Positions 27,809-36,605 are shown, numbered from the stretch's first letter. The stretch: DNA of 64,000 nucleotides from Periweissella beninensis (GCF_016908275.1 NZ_JAFBDN010000003.1:1-64000); one strand, 5' to 3'. Program-made: numbers and translations. The notes: generated by a model from the letters alone, not told the origin.

Positions 27809-28546
27809 ATGACTGTAAAAGTTAGTGTTAAAGATTTGCATAAATCTTATGGAGACAATGAAGTTTTAAAAGGTATTAATCTTGACGTTCAAGAAAATGA
27901 AGTTGTCGTGATGATTGGACCATCTGGTTCAGGGAAGAGTACTTTTTTAAGAACTTTGAATAAATTAGAAGAACCAACAAGTGGTGAAATTACGATCAAT
28001 GGTTCAAATTTATTAGATCCTAAAACTAATTTGAATAAAATCCGTGAAAATATTGGAATGGTATTTCAACATTTTAACTTATTTCCACATTTAACTGTTT
28101 TACAAAATGTTATGTTAGCACCAACTGAATTAAAAAAAGCTGATTCAAGCGAAGCTAAAAAAGAAGCTTTAGATTTATTGGACCAAGTTGGCTTGCGTGA
28201 AAAAGCAGATGCAATGCCAGCCCAATTATCAGGTGGACAAAAGCAACGAGTGGCTATTGCTCGCGCGCTAGCTATGAAGCCAAGTATTATGCTATTTGAT
28301 GAACCAACATCAGCCTTGGATCCAGAGATGGTTGGGGATGTGTTAGCAGTAATGAAAGACTTAGCCGAAAAGGGAATGACAATGATTGTGGTAACCCATG
28401 AAATGGGCTTTGCTAAACAAGTTGCAGATCGCGTAGTTTTCTTTGCAGATGGATATATTCGGGAACAGGGAACACCACAAGAGGTCTTTGATAATCCGCA
28501 AGATCCGCGTGCGAAGGATTTCTTGGATAAAGTTTTAAATGTATAG
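27809..28546 (+). CDS. glnQ: Amino acid ABC transporter ATP-binding protein
   Basis: This 245-residue ATPase powers the adjacent permease. It has Walker [10 protein letters not shown] at residues 37-45, a Q loop, the signature LSGGQKQR, Walker [15 protein letters not shown] and the switch histidine in VVVTHEMGF. It is of the polar amino acid uptake family (GlnQ/HisP). It is the only ATPase gene in the cluster and so probably serves both flanking transporters. A GGAGG site precedes the ATG. Confidence 0.92.
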   Translation: MTVKVSVKDLHKSYGDNEVLKGINLDVQENEVVVMIGPSGSGKSTFLRTLNKLEEPTSGEITINGSNLLDPKTNLNKIRENIGMVFQHFNLFPHLTVLQNVMLAPTELKKADSSEAKKEALDLLDQVGLREKADAMPAQLSGGQKQRVAIARALAMKPSIMLFDEPTSALDPEMVGDVLAVMKDLAEKGMTMIVVTHEMGFAKQVADRVVFFADGYIREQGTPQEVFDNPQDPRAKDFLDKVLNV

Positions 28547-28572
28547 AATTAATTAATAATGGAGGAATAGCA

Positions 28573-28686
28573 ATGTTAATCTTAGCTAATAATGGTAATA
28601 ATAAGATGAGTGCTAATAATAGTGTGCACTTATTTGCGTTAGCTATCTTGCGTTATCAGCTTAGTCCTCTAACATTGTTAAACTGA
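28573..28686 (+). CDS. 37-residue leader peptide with Asn-pair clusters
   Basis: An ATG at 28573 stands 7 bases after a strong GGAGG and opens a 37-codon frame ending in TGA at 28686. The first half has Asn codons in pairs (ANNGNNKMSANN); the second half is Leu-rich and contains LAILRYQLSPL. A strong terminator follows at 28695-28731, then the second transporter gene. TATCAG (28654-28659) can pair with CTGATA (28683-28688), which includes the stop codon, so ribosome position could change folding. Its Asn pattern and position match the leader at 26138, although the two peptides are otherwise different. A role as attenuator peptide is inferred; a small functional peptide is an alternative. Confidence 0.65.
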   Translation: MLILANNGNNKMSANNSVHLFALAILRYQLSPLTLLN

Positions 28687-28694
28687 TACTTTTC

Positions 28695-28731
28695 AAGACA
28701 GGTAAGGTAAAATGGCTTACTTGTCTTTTTT
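28695..28731 (+). terminator. Attenuator terminator before the second transporter gene
   Basis: A 12-bp stem, AAGACAGGTAAG (28695-28706) with CTTACTTGTCTT (28716-28727), is followed by a T run. It lies 9 bases after the leader-peptide stop and 47 bases before the next gene, separating glnQ from glnPH2. Confidence 0.88.
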
Positions 28732-28777
28732 CTTTAAATTTATGGTAATTAAAAATTGAAAGTGTAGGAATTTACTT

Positions 28778-30232
28778 ATGAATGCTCGTGTTTTATTGAA
28801 AAAAATCTTTTTTCCACTGATAGTAATCTTAATCTTATTTAGTTTTAGTAGTGCTGATGCACATGCAGCTAACAAGCAAGCACATTATACAATTACAACG
28901 GATACAACTTATCCACCTTTTGAGTTGCAAAATAAAAATGGTAAGTATGTTGGCATAGATATTGAAATTTTGAATGCTATTGCTAAAAAAGAAAATTTTA
29001 CTTATAAATTAGTGCCAATGTCATTTAATTCAGGGGCACAAGCTGTTCTATCAGGACAATTTGATGGCATTATGGCCGGAATGGCAATTACACCGGAACG
29101 ACGTAAGGTTTATGATTTTGGTACGCCATATTATAAAACAGGGGTAATTGTCGCAGTTGCTAAGAATAGTAAAATAAAATCATTAGCTGATTTAAAAGAT
29201 AAAAAAGTAGCACTAAAAACGGGGACTGGCGCAGCCGCCTATGCACTTTCAATTAAGAAAAAATATGGATTTAAAGTAACCTATTTCAATGATTCAAATA
29301 CCATGTATAACGATGTTGCAATTGGTAATACAGTTGCAACATTTGAAGACGATCCTGTGATGAAATATGCCATTAAAAATGGAACAAAATTAAAAATTAT
29401 AACGAAACCGGCTAACTCAGGCTACTATGGATTTGGAGTTAAAAAAGGTCAAAATAAAGAATTGATTCGTCGCTTTAATAGTGGTTTTGCCAAAATTAAA
29501 GCCGATGGAACCTACAATAAAATTGTAAAAAAATATTTAGGAGCTAGTCAGTCTGAATTTTCAGGTAGTGCCAAAACAAATAACTCAATTTGGGGTTTAG
29601 TTAAACAAAATAAAGATCAATTCCTTAGTGGTTTATTAAAGACAATTCAATTGACGATTTTAGGAATTATTTTTGCGACAATCTTGGGGGTAATTTTAGG
29701 ACTACTAGCAATTGTACCTAACAAACTATGCCAAGCAATCTCAGGTATTATTGTGTATATTTTTAGAGGATTACCGTTATTAGTTTTGGCTTTCTTCATT
29801 TACATTGGGATCCCATCGTTAACTGGACATAAATTACCGGCAATGTTTGCTGGTTTATTGACACTAACCTTGAATGAAGGAGCATACATTGCTGCCTTTG
29901 TTGCGGGTGGATTAAAGGCAGTGGATAATGGTCAAATGGAAGCAGCCCGATCATTAGGACTAAGTTATTGGCAAGCCATGCGCCGCATTGTAATGCCACA
30001 AGGTTTTAGAATTATTGTGCCATCTTTTATTAATCAATTTATCATCACGCTAAAAGATACTTCAATTTTATCAGCGATTGGCATTATTGAATTAACTCAA
30101 ACCGGTACGGTGATTATTTCACGTAATATGCAAGGCTTTAGAATTTGGTTTATTGTAGCAATTATGTACTTAGTAATGATTACTTTATTAACATTTTTCG
30201 CAAATTGGGCCAATAAAAAATTAAAGCACTAG
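28778..30232 (+). CDS. Amino acid ABC transporter, fused binding protein and permease (2)
   Basis: This 484-residue paralogue of the protein at 26335 has the same order: signal sequence (about 1-30), one binding domain (HYTITTDTTYPPFELQNKNG), then a permease domain with GQMEAARSLGLSYWQAMRRIVMPQ. Long stretches are identical between the two, for example FIITLKDTSILSAIGIIEL. No ATPase gene follows, so it likely shares the GlnQ encoded before it. It appears to be a tandem duplication with diverged binding domain, possibly for a different amide or acidic amino acid. A GTAGG site lies about 9 bases before the ATG. Confidence 0.87.
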   Translation: MNARVLLKKIFFPLIVILILFSFSSADAHAANKQAHYTITTDTTYPPFELQNKNGKYVGIDIEILNAIAKKENFTYKLVPMSFNSGAQAVLSGQFDGIMAGMAITPERRKVYDFGTPYYKTGVIVAVAKNSKIKSLADLKDKKVALKTGTGAAAYALSIKKKYGFKVTYFNDSNTMYNDVAIGNTVATFEDDPVMKYAIKNGTKLKIITKPANSGYYGFGVKKGQNKELIRRFNSGFAKIKADGTYNKIVKKYLGASQSEFSGSAKTNNSIWGLVKQNKDQFLSGLLKTIQLTILGIIFATILGVILGLLAIVPNKLCQAISGIIVYIFRGLPLLVLAFFIYIGIPSLTGHKLPAMFAGLLTLTLNEGAYIAAFVAGGLKAVDNGQMEAARSLGLSYWQAMRRIVMPQGFRIIVPSFINQFIITLKDTSILSAIGIIELTQTGTVIISRNMQGFRIWFIVAIMYLVMITLLTFFANWANKKLKH

Positions 30233-30262
30233 AGAACGTGTCACAAGTCAACTAAATATCAA

Positions 30263-30318
30263 ATAAAATACGAAAAGGAACTGAGTTTAATAAAATTTAG
30301 TTCCTTTTCGTATTTTAT
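30263..30318. terminator. Bidirectional terminator
   Basis: A 20-bp perfect stem (30263-30282 with 30299-30318) contains TACGAAAAGGAACT and its complement. It ends the transporter cluster and the convergent minus-strand gene. Confidence 0.92.
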
Positions 30319-30367
30319 AGATAAATCGTACATAAATTATGTAAAAAATTTTTTAAAAGGTTAAATA

Positions 30368-30961
30368 TTATGATTTAGTCTGGTTATTTTTAGCAATTTT
30401 GCGTAATGGTTGTCTGTGACTAGTGATTGTTTGCTGCTGATAAGCGAGGGTAACAGGATAACGTAAAATATTTTTTAAAACGGTCGGTTTTGTATTGAAT
30501 AACCAACGATTTAATATGACAACGATGCCGATAAAAATTGGTTCATGTTCAAAATATGTGATACGTAACTCGTTGTACTGTGTTCCTAACAATCTAGCAG
30601 GTTTTACTGCAAGCAATAACTCTTGACGGTGGTGAGCATGATACGTACCATTAATTAAACTGCCACTAATTAGCCAATTAAGATTACGAATATAGATGAC
30701 ATCTAATAAAGAACCAAATGATAAGCCAATTGAGGCAACTATTTTATTATTTATTTTGATGGTAAATCGAGGTAATACACCATATGATACTTGCCGAAAT
30801 TCAGCGACTAACGTGCCTATACTATTATAGACATGAATGAATGCATTTTTACGGCCAAATTGTCCAGTTACTAAATATTGCGCCTTGCCGTCGCTATCTC
30901 GAACAGTTGTTGCAGTTTGTAAATTATGACTGTGTTGTTGTTTTAAATACAACTTACGCAT
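30368..30961 (-). CDS. Putative LURP-one/tubby-like domain protein
   Basis: This 197-residue soluble protein consists largely of short beta strands with patterns such as YLVTGQFGRKNAFIHVYNSIGTLVAEFRQ, reminiscent of the LURP-one-related (YxjI, tubby C-terminal-like) family of Firmicutes. The match is by pattern only. The function of bacterial members is unknown. AGGAGG precedes the ATG. It stands alone between the transporter cluster and ung. Confidence 0.5.
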   Translation of the reverse strand: MRKLYLKQQHSHNLQTATTVRDSDGKAQYLVTGQFGRKNAFIHVYNSIGTLVAEFRQVSYGVLPRFTIKINNKIVASIGLSFGSLLDVIYIRNLNWLISGSLINGTYHAHHRQELLLAVKPARLLGTQYNELRITYFEHEPIFIGIVVILNRWLFNTKPTVLKNILRYPVTLAYQQQTITSHRQPLRKIAKNNQTKS

Positions 30962-31035
30962 ATTAACCTCCTAGTAACAAAATTAAATATTACCTAATAA
31001 TGATTATTTTAGCATGATAAAGTAAATTATGCTTA

Positions 31036-31065
31036 TTGTGTAAATAAACTAATTAAGTTTATAAT
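31036..31065 (+). promoter_or_regulatory. Putative promoter of ung-pta
   Basis: TTGTGT (31036-31041), an 18-base spacer and TATAAT (31060-31065), about 45 bases before the ung start codon. Confidence 0.55.
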
Positions 31066-31111
31066 AGGAAACGTAAGAGTAGTTAATCCATTTAATTTTT
31101 AGGAGAAAGAC

Positions 31112-31783
31112 ATGGAGCCATACATTCATAATGATTGGTGGCAAATATTGGCACCAGTATTAAGGTCAAAACAATTTGAAGATTTATTTAATTATTTACA
31201 CAGTGAATATCAAGAAAAAATAATATTTCCGCCCAAAGAAAAGGTCTTTATGGCATTTAATCTAACTGCTTTTAGCGCTACTAAAGTAGTTATTCTAGGT
31301 CAAGATCCGTATCATGGTCGTGGTCAAGCTGAAGGTCTAAGCTTTTCGGTAGCAGATAAGAGTAAATTGCCACCAAGCCTACGAAATATTTATCAGGAAT
31401 TAGGCGATGATTTGGGTGTGCCAAAACCCACAACTGGTTCATTAAAAGCATGGGCGCAACAAGGGGTACTATTATTGAATAATGTCCTAACAGTCCGGCA
31501 AGGAGTAGCTAATTCACATAAAAATATTGGTTGGGAGGTATTAAGTGATGTTGCAATTAAAGCATTATCTGATAAACCAACACCAGTCGTATTCATTTTA
31601 TGGGGCAAACCAGCACAAAGTAAATTAAAATTAATCGATCAAACAAAAAATCTTGTCATAATGAGTGCCCATCCATCACCATTGTCAGCATATCGGGGCT
31701 TTTTTGGTTCCAAGCCTTTTTCGCAAGCTAATGCATTTTTAATTGCATCAAACCAAACGCCAATTAATTGGCAATTACCATAA
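31112..31783 (+). CDS. ung: Uracil-DNA glycosylase (family 1)
   Basis: Ung removes uracil from DNA to start base-excision repair. The 223-residue protein has the catalytic motif LGQDPYHGRGQAEGLSFSV (Asp near residue 65), LLLNNVLTV and the DNA-intercalating loop HPSPLSAYRGFFGSKPFSQAN with the second catalytic His. AGGAG precedes the ATG. Pairing of ung with pta is common in lactobacilli; 30 bases separate them. Confidence 0.96.
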   Translation: MEPYIHNDWWQILAPVLRSKQFEDLFNYLHSEYQEKIIFPPKEKVFMAFNLTAFSATKVVILGQDPYHGRGQAEGLSFSVADKSKLPPSLRNIYQELGDDLGVPKPTTGSLKAWAQQGVLLLNNVLTVRQGVANSHKNIGWEVLSDVAIKALSDKPTPVVFILWGKPAQSKLKLIDQTKNLVIMSAHPSPLSAYRGFFGSKPFSQANAFLIASNQTPINWQLP

Positions 31784-31813
31784 AATTTTAAAAGTAACCG
31801 AGGAGGTCCTATA

Positions 31814-32794
31814 ATGGGATTATTTGAAGAATTACGGAAAAAAGTCGCAGGTCAAGGAAAAGTTATTGTTTTTCCAGAAGGTGATGACATTAGAATTCAG
31901 GGTGCAGCTTTGCGCTTAGCACAAGATGGCTTAGTAAAGCCTATTCTATTAGGTGATTTAACGGCAATTAAAGCCACTGCTCAAGCTAATCAATATAATT
32001 TAGATGTATTGGAAGTAATCGATCCCAAAATATATCCAACTGAAAAATTAACGACAATGATTGAAGCATTGGTAAAGCGCCGTAATGGTAAAACAGACAA
32101 AGAGACAGCTAAAGCATGGCTAACTGATGTAAACTACTTTGGAACCATGCTAGTTTACATGGGAATTGCTGATGGGATGGTTTCTGGGGCGACACATCCG
32201 ACTGGTGATACGGTACGACCAGCATTACAAATTGTGAAAACGGCGCCAGGCTCTAAAAGAATATCAGGTGCTTTTATTATGCAAAAAGCAGATCAACGCT
32301 ATGTTTTTTCTGATGCTGCAATCAATATTGATATTGATGCGGAAACAATGGCTGAGATTGCTGTGCAATCTGCAAATACGGCTAAAATTTTTGGAATTGA
32401 TCCCAAAGTAGCAATGCTATCATTTTCAACAAAGGGATCAGCCAAGGCTGACCAAGTTACTAAAGTTGCTCAAGCAACAGAAATTGCCCATCAATTAGCA
32501 CCAGAGTTAGTGCTTGATGGCGAATTACAGTTTGATGCTGCTTTTGTTCCGAGTGTAGGGCAAGCTAAAGCGCCAGACTCGCAAGTAGCGGGATATGCAA
32601 ATGTCTTTATCTTTCCTGATTTACAATCTGGCAATATTGGTTATAAAATTGCTCAAAGACTGGGCGGGTTTGAAGCTATTGGGCCTATTTTACAAGGATT
32701 AGCTAAACCGATTTCTGATTTGTCACGTGGTTGTAATGAAGATGATGTGTATAAAGTTTCATTAATAACTGCAGCACAGGCGCTAGATGCTTAA
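31814..32794 (+). CDS. pta: Phosphate acetyltransferase
   Basis: Pta interconverts acetyl-CoA and acetyl phosphate. The 326-residue protein is the short form without regulatory N-terminal domain. Typical segments are VIVFPEGDDIRIQGAA at the N-terminus, YMGIADGMVSGATHPTGDTVRPALQI in the middle and the C-terminal FPDLQSGNIGYKIAQRLGG. In heterofermentation it lies on the route from acetyl phosphate to ethanol, with AdhE encoded next. GGAGG lies 7-8 bases before the ATG. Shorter phosphotransacetylases are sometimes called EutD. Confidence 0.95.
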   Translation: MGLFEELRKKVAGQGKVIVFPEGDDIRIQGAALRLAQDGLVKPILLGDLTAIKATAQANQYNLDVLEVIDPKIYPTEKLTTMIEALVKRRNGKTDKETAKAWLTDVNYFGTMLVYMGIADGMVSGATHPTGDTVRPALQIVKTAPGSKRISGAFIMQKADQRYVFSDAAINIDIDAETMAEIAVQSANTAKIFGIDPKVAMLSFSTKGSAKADQVTKVAQATEIAHQLAPELVLDGELQFDAAFVPSVGQAKAPDSQVAGYANVFIFPDLQSGNIGYKIAQRLGGFEAIGPILQGLAKPISDLSRGCNEDDVYKVSLITAAQALDA

Positions 32795-32837
32795 GAGCGA
32801 CGATTATTTTGTTTATTAATAATTAATTATTTAAATC

Positions 32838-32880
32838 ATTAATGTTATTTGAGGTATAACATTGATGGTTTTTATTTTTT
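32838..32880 (+). terminator. pta terminator
   Basis: AATGTTAT (32841-32848) pairs with ATAACATT (32856-32863), extended by ATC/GAT, followed by a T-rich stretch. Confidence 0.7.
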
Positions 32881-33014
32881 ATATTAAATTAGTGTATTTT
32901 TAGGCTAAATTTACGTCTATATATTATGTAAGATGATGGATAAATTATTTAAAAATAAAATGGGGTGCATTTATCTAGATATTGTGAATTTAATAACTTT
33001 TGTTTTATTTAATC

Positions 33015-33028
33015 AGAAAGCGCTTACA
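33015..33028. promoter_or_regulatory. cre-like catabolite response site upstream of adhE
   Basis: AGAAAGCGCTTACA differs from the cre consensus TGWAANCGNTNWCA at one position only. It lies 60 bases before the -35 box of adhE, a location that more often activates than represses. Confidence 0.6.
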
Positions 33029-33087
33029 ACCGTTATAAAACGTGTCTAAAAGGCCTTTTTCACTGATTTTTTTATAAAAAAAAGTAC

Positions 33088-33116
33088 TTGCAATATATTT
33101 AAAAGTGTTTTATTAT
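33088..33116 (+). promoter_or_regulatory. adhE promoter
   Basis: TTGCAA (33088-33093), a 17-base spacer and TATTAT (33111-33116), placing the transcript start about 38 bases before the start codon. Confidence 0.78.
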
Positions 33117-33160
33117 TAACTTTGTTAAGAATTGAACAAACTAGTATAGGGAGAATAATT

Positions 33161-35851
33161 ATGGCAACTACAACAAAAAAAGCTCCAAAGAAAGTTTTGA
33201 CTGAAGAAGAAAAAGCACAACTAGCACTAGAAGCTGAGAAACTTACCAATGACTTAGTTATAAAATCAAAGAAAGCATTGACTGAATTTGCGAGCTATTC
33301 ACAAGAACAGGTAGATAAAATTGTCGCAGCAATGGCATTAGCAGGTAGTGAAAATTCATTATTATTAGCACATGAAGCGCATGATGAGACTGGACGTGGT
33401 GTAGTTGAAGATAAAGATACCAAAAATCGCTTTGCCTCAGAGTCAGTTTTTCACGCAATTAAAAATGATAAAACAGTCGGTGTTATTAGTGAAGATCCAG
33501 TGAATGGTAAAGTCGAACTTGCAGCACCACTTGGAGTCTTAGCTGGAATTGTGCCAACAACTAATCCTACATCAACTACTATTTTTAAATCAATGTTAAC
33601 AGCAAAAACGCGAAACACCATAATTTTTGCTTTCCATCCCCAAGCACAAAAATCATCAGTTCATGCTGCTAAGGTTGTTTACGAAGCGGCAGTTGCAGCA
33701 GGGGCGCCAAAAAACTTTATTCAATGGATTGAAACACCATCACTTTATAATACGAGTGCCTTAATTAAGAATCCCGATATTGCTTCTATTTTAGCAACTG
33801 GGGGACCAGCAATGGTAAATGCAGCTTTGAAATCAGGAAATCCATCAATGGGTGTTGGTGCTGGTAATGGTGCAATTTACATTGATTATACGGCAAATAT
33901 TCAACGTGCTGCTGAAGACTTATTACTTTCAAAAAGATTTGATAATGGGATGATTTGTGCAACTGAAAACTCAGCGGTCATTGATCAAAAAATTTATGAT
34001 CAGTTTGTTAAGCAATTAATGGAACAAGGAGCATATTTAGTACCAAAAGCTGAATACGATAAATTAGCTGATTTTGTCTTTACAGAAGGCCATGGTGTTA
34101 ATGGAAAAGTGGCCGGTATGAGTGGTCGGTGGATTGCAAAACAAGCCGGTATTTCCTTACCCGAAGGTAAAGATGTCTTATTAGTTGAACTAGATGAAAA
34201 AAATATTGGTGAAAAGTTGTCTTCAGAAAAACTCTGCCCAATTTTATCACTATATAAATCAAAATCACGTGAAAATGCAATTGCAATCGTGCGTGCATTA
34301 CTTACTTACCAAGGGGCCGGGCACAATGCTGCTATTCAAATTGGTGCGCAAAATGATCCATTTGTTAAAGAATATGCCGATGCTGTTGAAGCTTCAAGAA
34401 TTTTAGTAAATCAACCAGACTCTATAGGTGGTGTTGGAGACATTTATACTGATGCACTACGGCCTAGTTTAACACTTGGAACTGGATCATGGGGGAAAAA
34501 TTCATTGTCACATAATTTATCAACATATGACCTTTTAAATGTAAAAACAGTAGCTCGTCGTCGTAATCGGCCACAATGGGTACGCTTACCAAAAGATATT
34601 TACTATGAAAGTAACGCAATCACATATTTACAAGAACTACCACATGTAGATCGAGCATTTGTTGTTGCTGATCCTGGGATGGTTAAGTTTGGTTTTGTTG
34701 ATAAAATTATTGATCAATTTGAATTACGACCTGATCATGTAAAAACATCAATTTATGGAGCAGTGAAACCTGATCCAACCATTGATCAAGCTATTGAAAT
34801 TGCGCAACAAATGGCTGATTTTAAACCTGATACAGTTATTGCAATTGGTGGTGGATCAGCCCTAGATGCTGCCAAAATTGCACGATTATTATATGAATAT
34901 TCAGCAACTCATGAAGGCGTTTTACAAGACGCAGTTGCTTTACGTGACTTATTTAAAGAACTACAACAAAAATTTATGGATATTCGGAAGCGAATTGTTA
35001 AATTTGAACATCAAGATTTAACACAAATGGTTGCAATTCCAACTACATCAGGGACTGGTTCTGAAGTAACCCCATTTGCTGTTATTACCGATGATGAAAC
35101 GCATGTTAAGTATCCATTAGCAGATTACGAATTGACACCGCAAGTAGCTATTGTTGATCCAGAATTTGTAATGACCGTACCTAAGCGTACAGTTGCATTC
35201 TCAGGCTTAGATGCTTTATCACATGCCTTGGAATCATATGTTTCAGTTATGTCTTCTGACTACAATCGACCATGGGCATTACGCGCAATTAAGCTAATTT
35301 TTGAAAACTTAACTGCATCATATAACTATGATCCAAAACATCCAACCAAAGAAGGTATTGCTGCCAGAGAAAATATGCATAACGCATCAACACTAGCCGG
35401 AATGTCATTTGCGAATGCGTTCTTAGGATTAAATCACTCGTTGGCACATAAAATCGGAGGTGAATTTAACCTACCACACGGTTTGGCAATTTCAATTGCC
35501 ATGCCACGCGTAATTAAATTTAATGCAGTTACAGGTAATGTTAAACGGACACCATATCCACGCTATGAAACATATACTGCACAAAAAGATTATGCAGATA
35601 TTGCCCGGTATCTAGGACTAACAGGTGATAACGATGAAAAATTAGTGACGGCATTGCTTGATAAAATTGCTCAATTGGCTAAGAGTGTCGAAGTAGAAAC
35701 TACACTATCAGCTAATGGCGTTGATAAGAAACATTTTGAAGAGTCGTTGGATAAATTAGTTGATCTAGTGTACAACGATCAATGTACACCAGGAAATCCT
35801 CGCCAACCTTCATTAGCCGAAATTAAAGAATTACTTAAGGCAGAGTTTTAA
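33161..35851 (+). CDS. adhE: Bifunctional acetaldehyde-CoA/alcohol dehydrogenase
   Basis: AdhE reduces acetyl-CoA to acetaldehyde and then to ethanol and so regenerates NAD. The 896-residue protein has a Lys-rich N-terminal extension (about 1-25), the aldehyde dehydrogenase domain (to about 450; catalytic Cys in NGMICATENSAV), a linker and the iron-dependent alcohol dehydrogenase domain with GGGSALDAAK and metal histidines in DALSHALE and LGLNHSLAHKIGGEFNLPHG. The ATG at 33161 follows AGGGAG; the TTG 39 bases earlier lacks a ribosome site. It fits a heterofermenter using ethanol as electron sink. Confidence 0.96.
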   Translation: MATTTKKAPKKVLTEEEKAQLALEAEKLTNDLVIKSKKALTEFASYSQEQVDKIVAAMALAGSENSLLLAHEAHDETGRGVVEDKDTKNRFASESVFHAIKNDKTVGVISEDPVNGKVELAAPLGVLAGIVPTTNPTSTTIFKSMLTAKTRNTIIFAFHPQAQKSSVHAAKVVYEAAVAAGAPKNFIQWIETPSLYNTSALIKNPDIASILATGGPAMVNAALKSGNPSMGVGAGNGAIYIDYTANIQRAAEDLLLSKRFDNGMICATENSAVIDQKIYDQFVKQLMEQGAYLVPKAEYDKLADFVFTEGHGVNGKVAGMSGRWIAKQAGISLPEGKDVLLVELDEKNIGEKLSSEKLCPILSLYKSKSRENAIAIVRALLTYQGAGHNAAIQIGAQNDPFVKEYADAVEASRILVNQPDSIGGVGDIYTDALRPSLTLGTGSWGKNSLSHNLSTYDLLNVKTVARRRNRPQWVRLPKDIYYESNAITYLQELPHVDRAFVVADPGMVKFGFVDKIIDQFELRPDHVKTSIYGAVKPDPTIDQAIEIAQQMADFKPDTVIAIGGGSALDAAKIARLLYEYSATHEGVLQDAVALRDLFKELQQKFMDIRKRIVKFEHQDLTQMVAIPTTSGTGSEVTPFAVITDDETHVKYPLADYELTPQVAIVDPEFVMTVPKRTVAFSGLDALSHALESYVSVMSSDYNRPWALRAIKLIFENLTASYNYDPKHPTKEGIAARENMHNASTLAGMSFANAFLGLNHSLAHKIGGEFNLPHGLAISIAMPRVIKFNAVTGNVKRTPYPRYETYTAQKDYADIARYLGLTGDNDEKLVTALLDKIAQLAKSVEVETTLSANGVDKKHFEESLDKLVDLVYNDQCTPGNPRQPSLAEIKELLKAEF

Positions 35852-35910
35852 TAAAAAATGGCTAAAATAACATCTGGAAAAAAATTATCAGGATGCTAAA
35901 GCGAAAATAT

Positions 35911-35947
35911 AAAAAGGACTGAATTTTTAAAATTCAGTCCTTTTTCG
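35911..35947. terminator. adhE terminator
   Basis: A 17-bp stem (35911-35927 with 35929-35945) has an A-rich left and T-rich right flank. The tract TTTTTCGTATTTTAT resembles that of the hairpin at 30263-30318. Confidence 0.88.
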
Positions 35948-36076
35948 TATTTTATGGTTGTAGCACTTGTTTTGGTAGTAAATAACTATTATCAGGACAC
36001 TATGGTATAATCTATTGTTTAACATTTAGTTTCAAATATTCTAAAATATATATTGACATAGCGAAATAGCTTACCT

Positions 36077-36131
36077 GACTCATAAGTTAACTATTTGGTG
36101 CACTTAAATAATTTATGAGTTGAGTGCTTTA
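36077..36131. other. Inverted repeats between adhE and msrC
   Basis: ACTCATAA (36078-36085) pairs with TTATGAGT (36113-36120), and GCACT (36100-36104) pairs with AGTGC (36123-36127) followed by TTTATT. The two folds are alternatives. They lie just beyond the stop of the minus-strand msrC and may form its terminator or a short plus-strand RNA from the TGG-TATAAT at 36003-36011. Confidence 0.4.
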
Positions 36132-36137
36132 TTAAAG

Positions 36138-36605
36138 TTAACGTGACTCTGCTAGATGGCTAGCGAGCGTGGTGACAAATATTTCAAGTGTTTTAGCATC
36201 TTGCTCAGAGAAACGATCTAAACTTGGCGAATCAATATCTAAAACACCGTAATATTGATTATTTACAACTATTGGAATTACAATTTCAGCATTTGATGCA
36301 CTATCACAAGCAATATGACCGGGGAAAGCGTGAACATCGGGGACAATGATTGTTTGCTTAGTAGCATATGCCTTGCCAACGACACCACTATTAAGAGCAA
36401 TGTGCATGCAAGCAACTTTGCCTTGAAAGGGCCCAAGGATTAGTTCATTAGCATTTTTATCAAAAAGGTAAAACCCAGCCCAATTGATATCAAGAAGCGT
36501 ATCCATTAATAATGCTGATGCATTTGCTAAATTTGCGATACTATTTTTTTCATTTGCTAATAATGCATCTAGTTGTTGTACTAAAAGGGGGGTTGAATTT
36601 TCCAT
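36138..36605 (-). CDS. msrC: Free methionine-(R)-sulfoxide reductase (GAF domain)
   Basis: This protein of about 155 residues is a single GAF domain of the fRMsr family, which reduces free methionine-R-sulfoxide. It shows WAGFYLFD, GPFQGKVACMHIALNSGVVG and the signature VPDVHAFPGHIACDSASNAEIVIP. Catalytic Cys (IACD) and one resolving Cys (VACM) are present; the other resolving Cys, normally in GVCG, is Val. The start at 36605 is preferred because GAGG lies 5-6 bases upstream; an in-frame ATG 12 bases earlier lacks a site. Confidence 0.88.
   Translation of the reverse strand: MENSTPLLVQQLDALLANEKNSIANLANASALLMDTLLDINWAGFYLFDKNANELILGPFQGKVACMHIALNSGVVGKAYATKQTIIVPDVHAFPGHIACDSASNAEIVIPIVVNNQYYGVLDIDSPSLDRFSEQDAKTLEIFVTTLASHLAESR

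Larger units (their letters stand above)
32795..33160 (+). other. pta-adhE intergenic region
   Basis: This 366-base region contains the pta terminator, a catabolite-response-like site, and the adhE promoter, each listed separately. No further gene or RNA is visible; an AAAAGGCCTTTT palindrome at about 33049-33060 has no loop. Confidence 0.6.
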
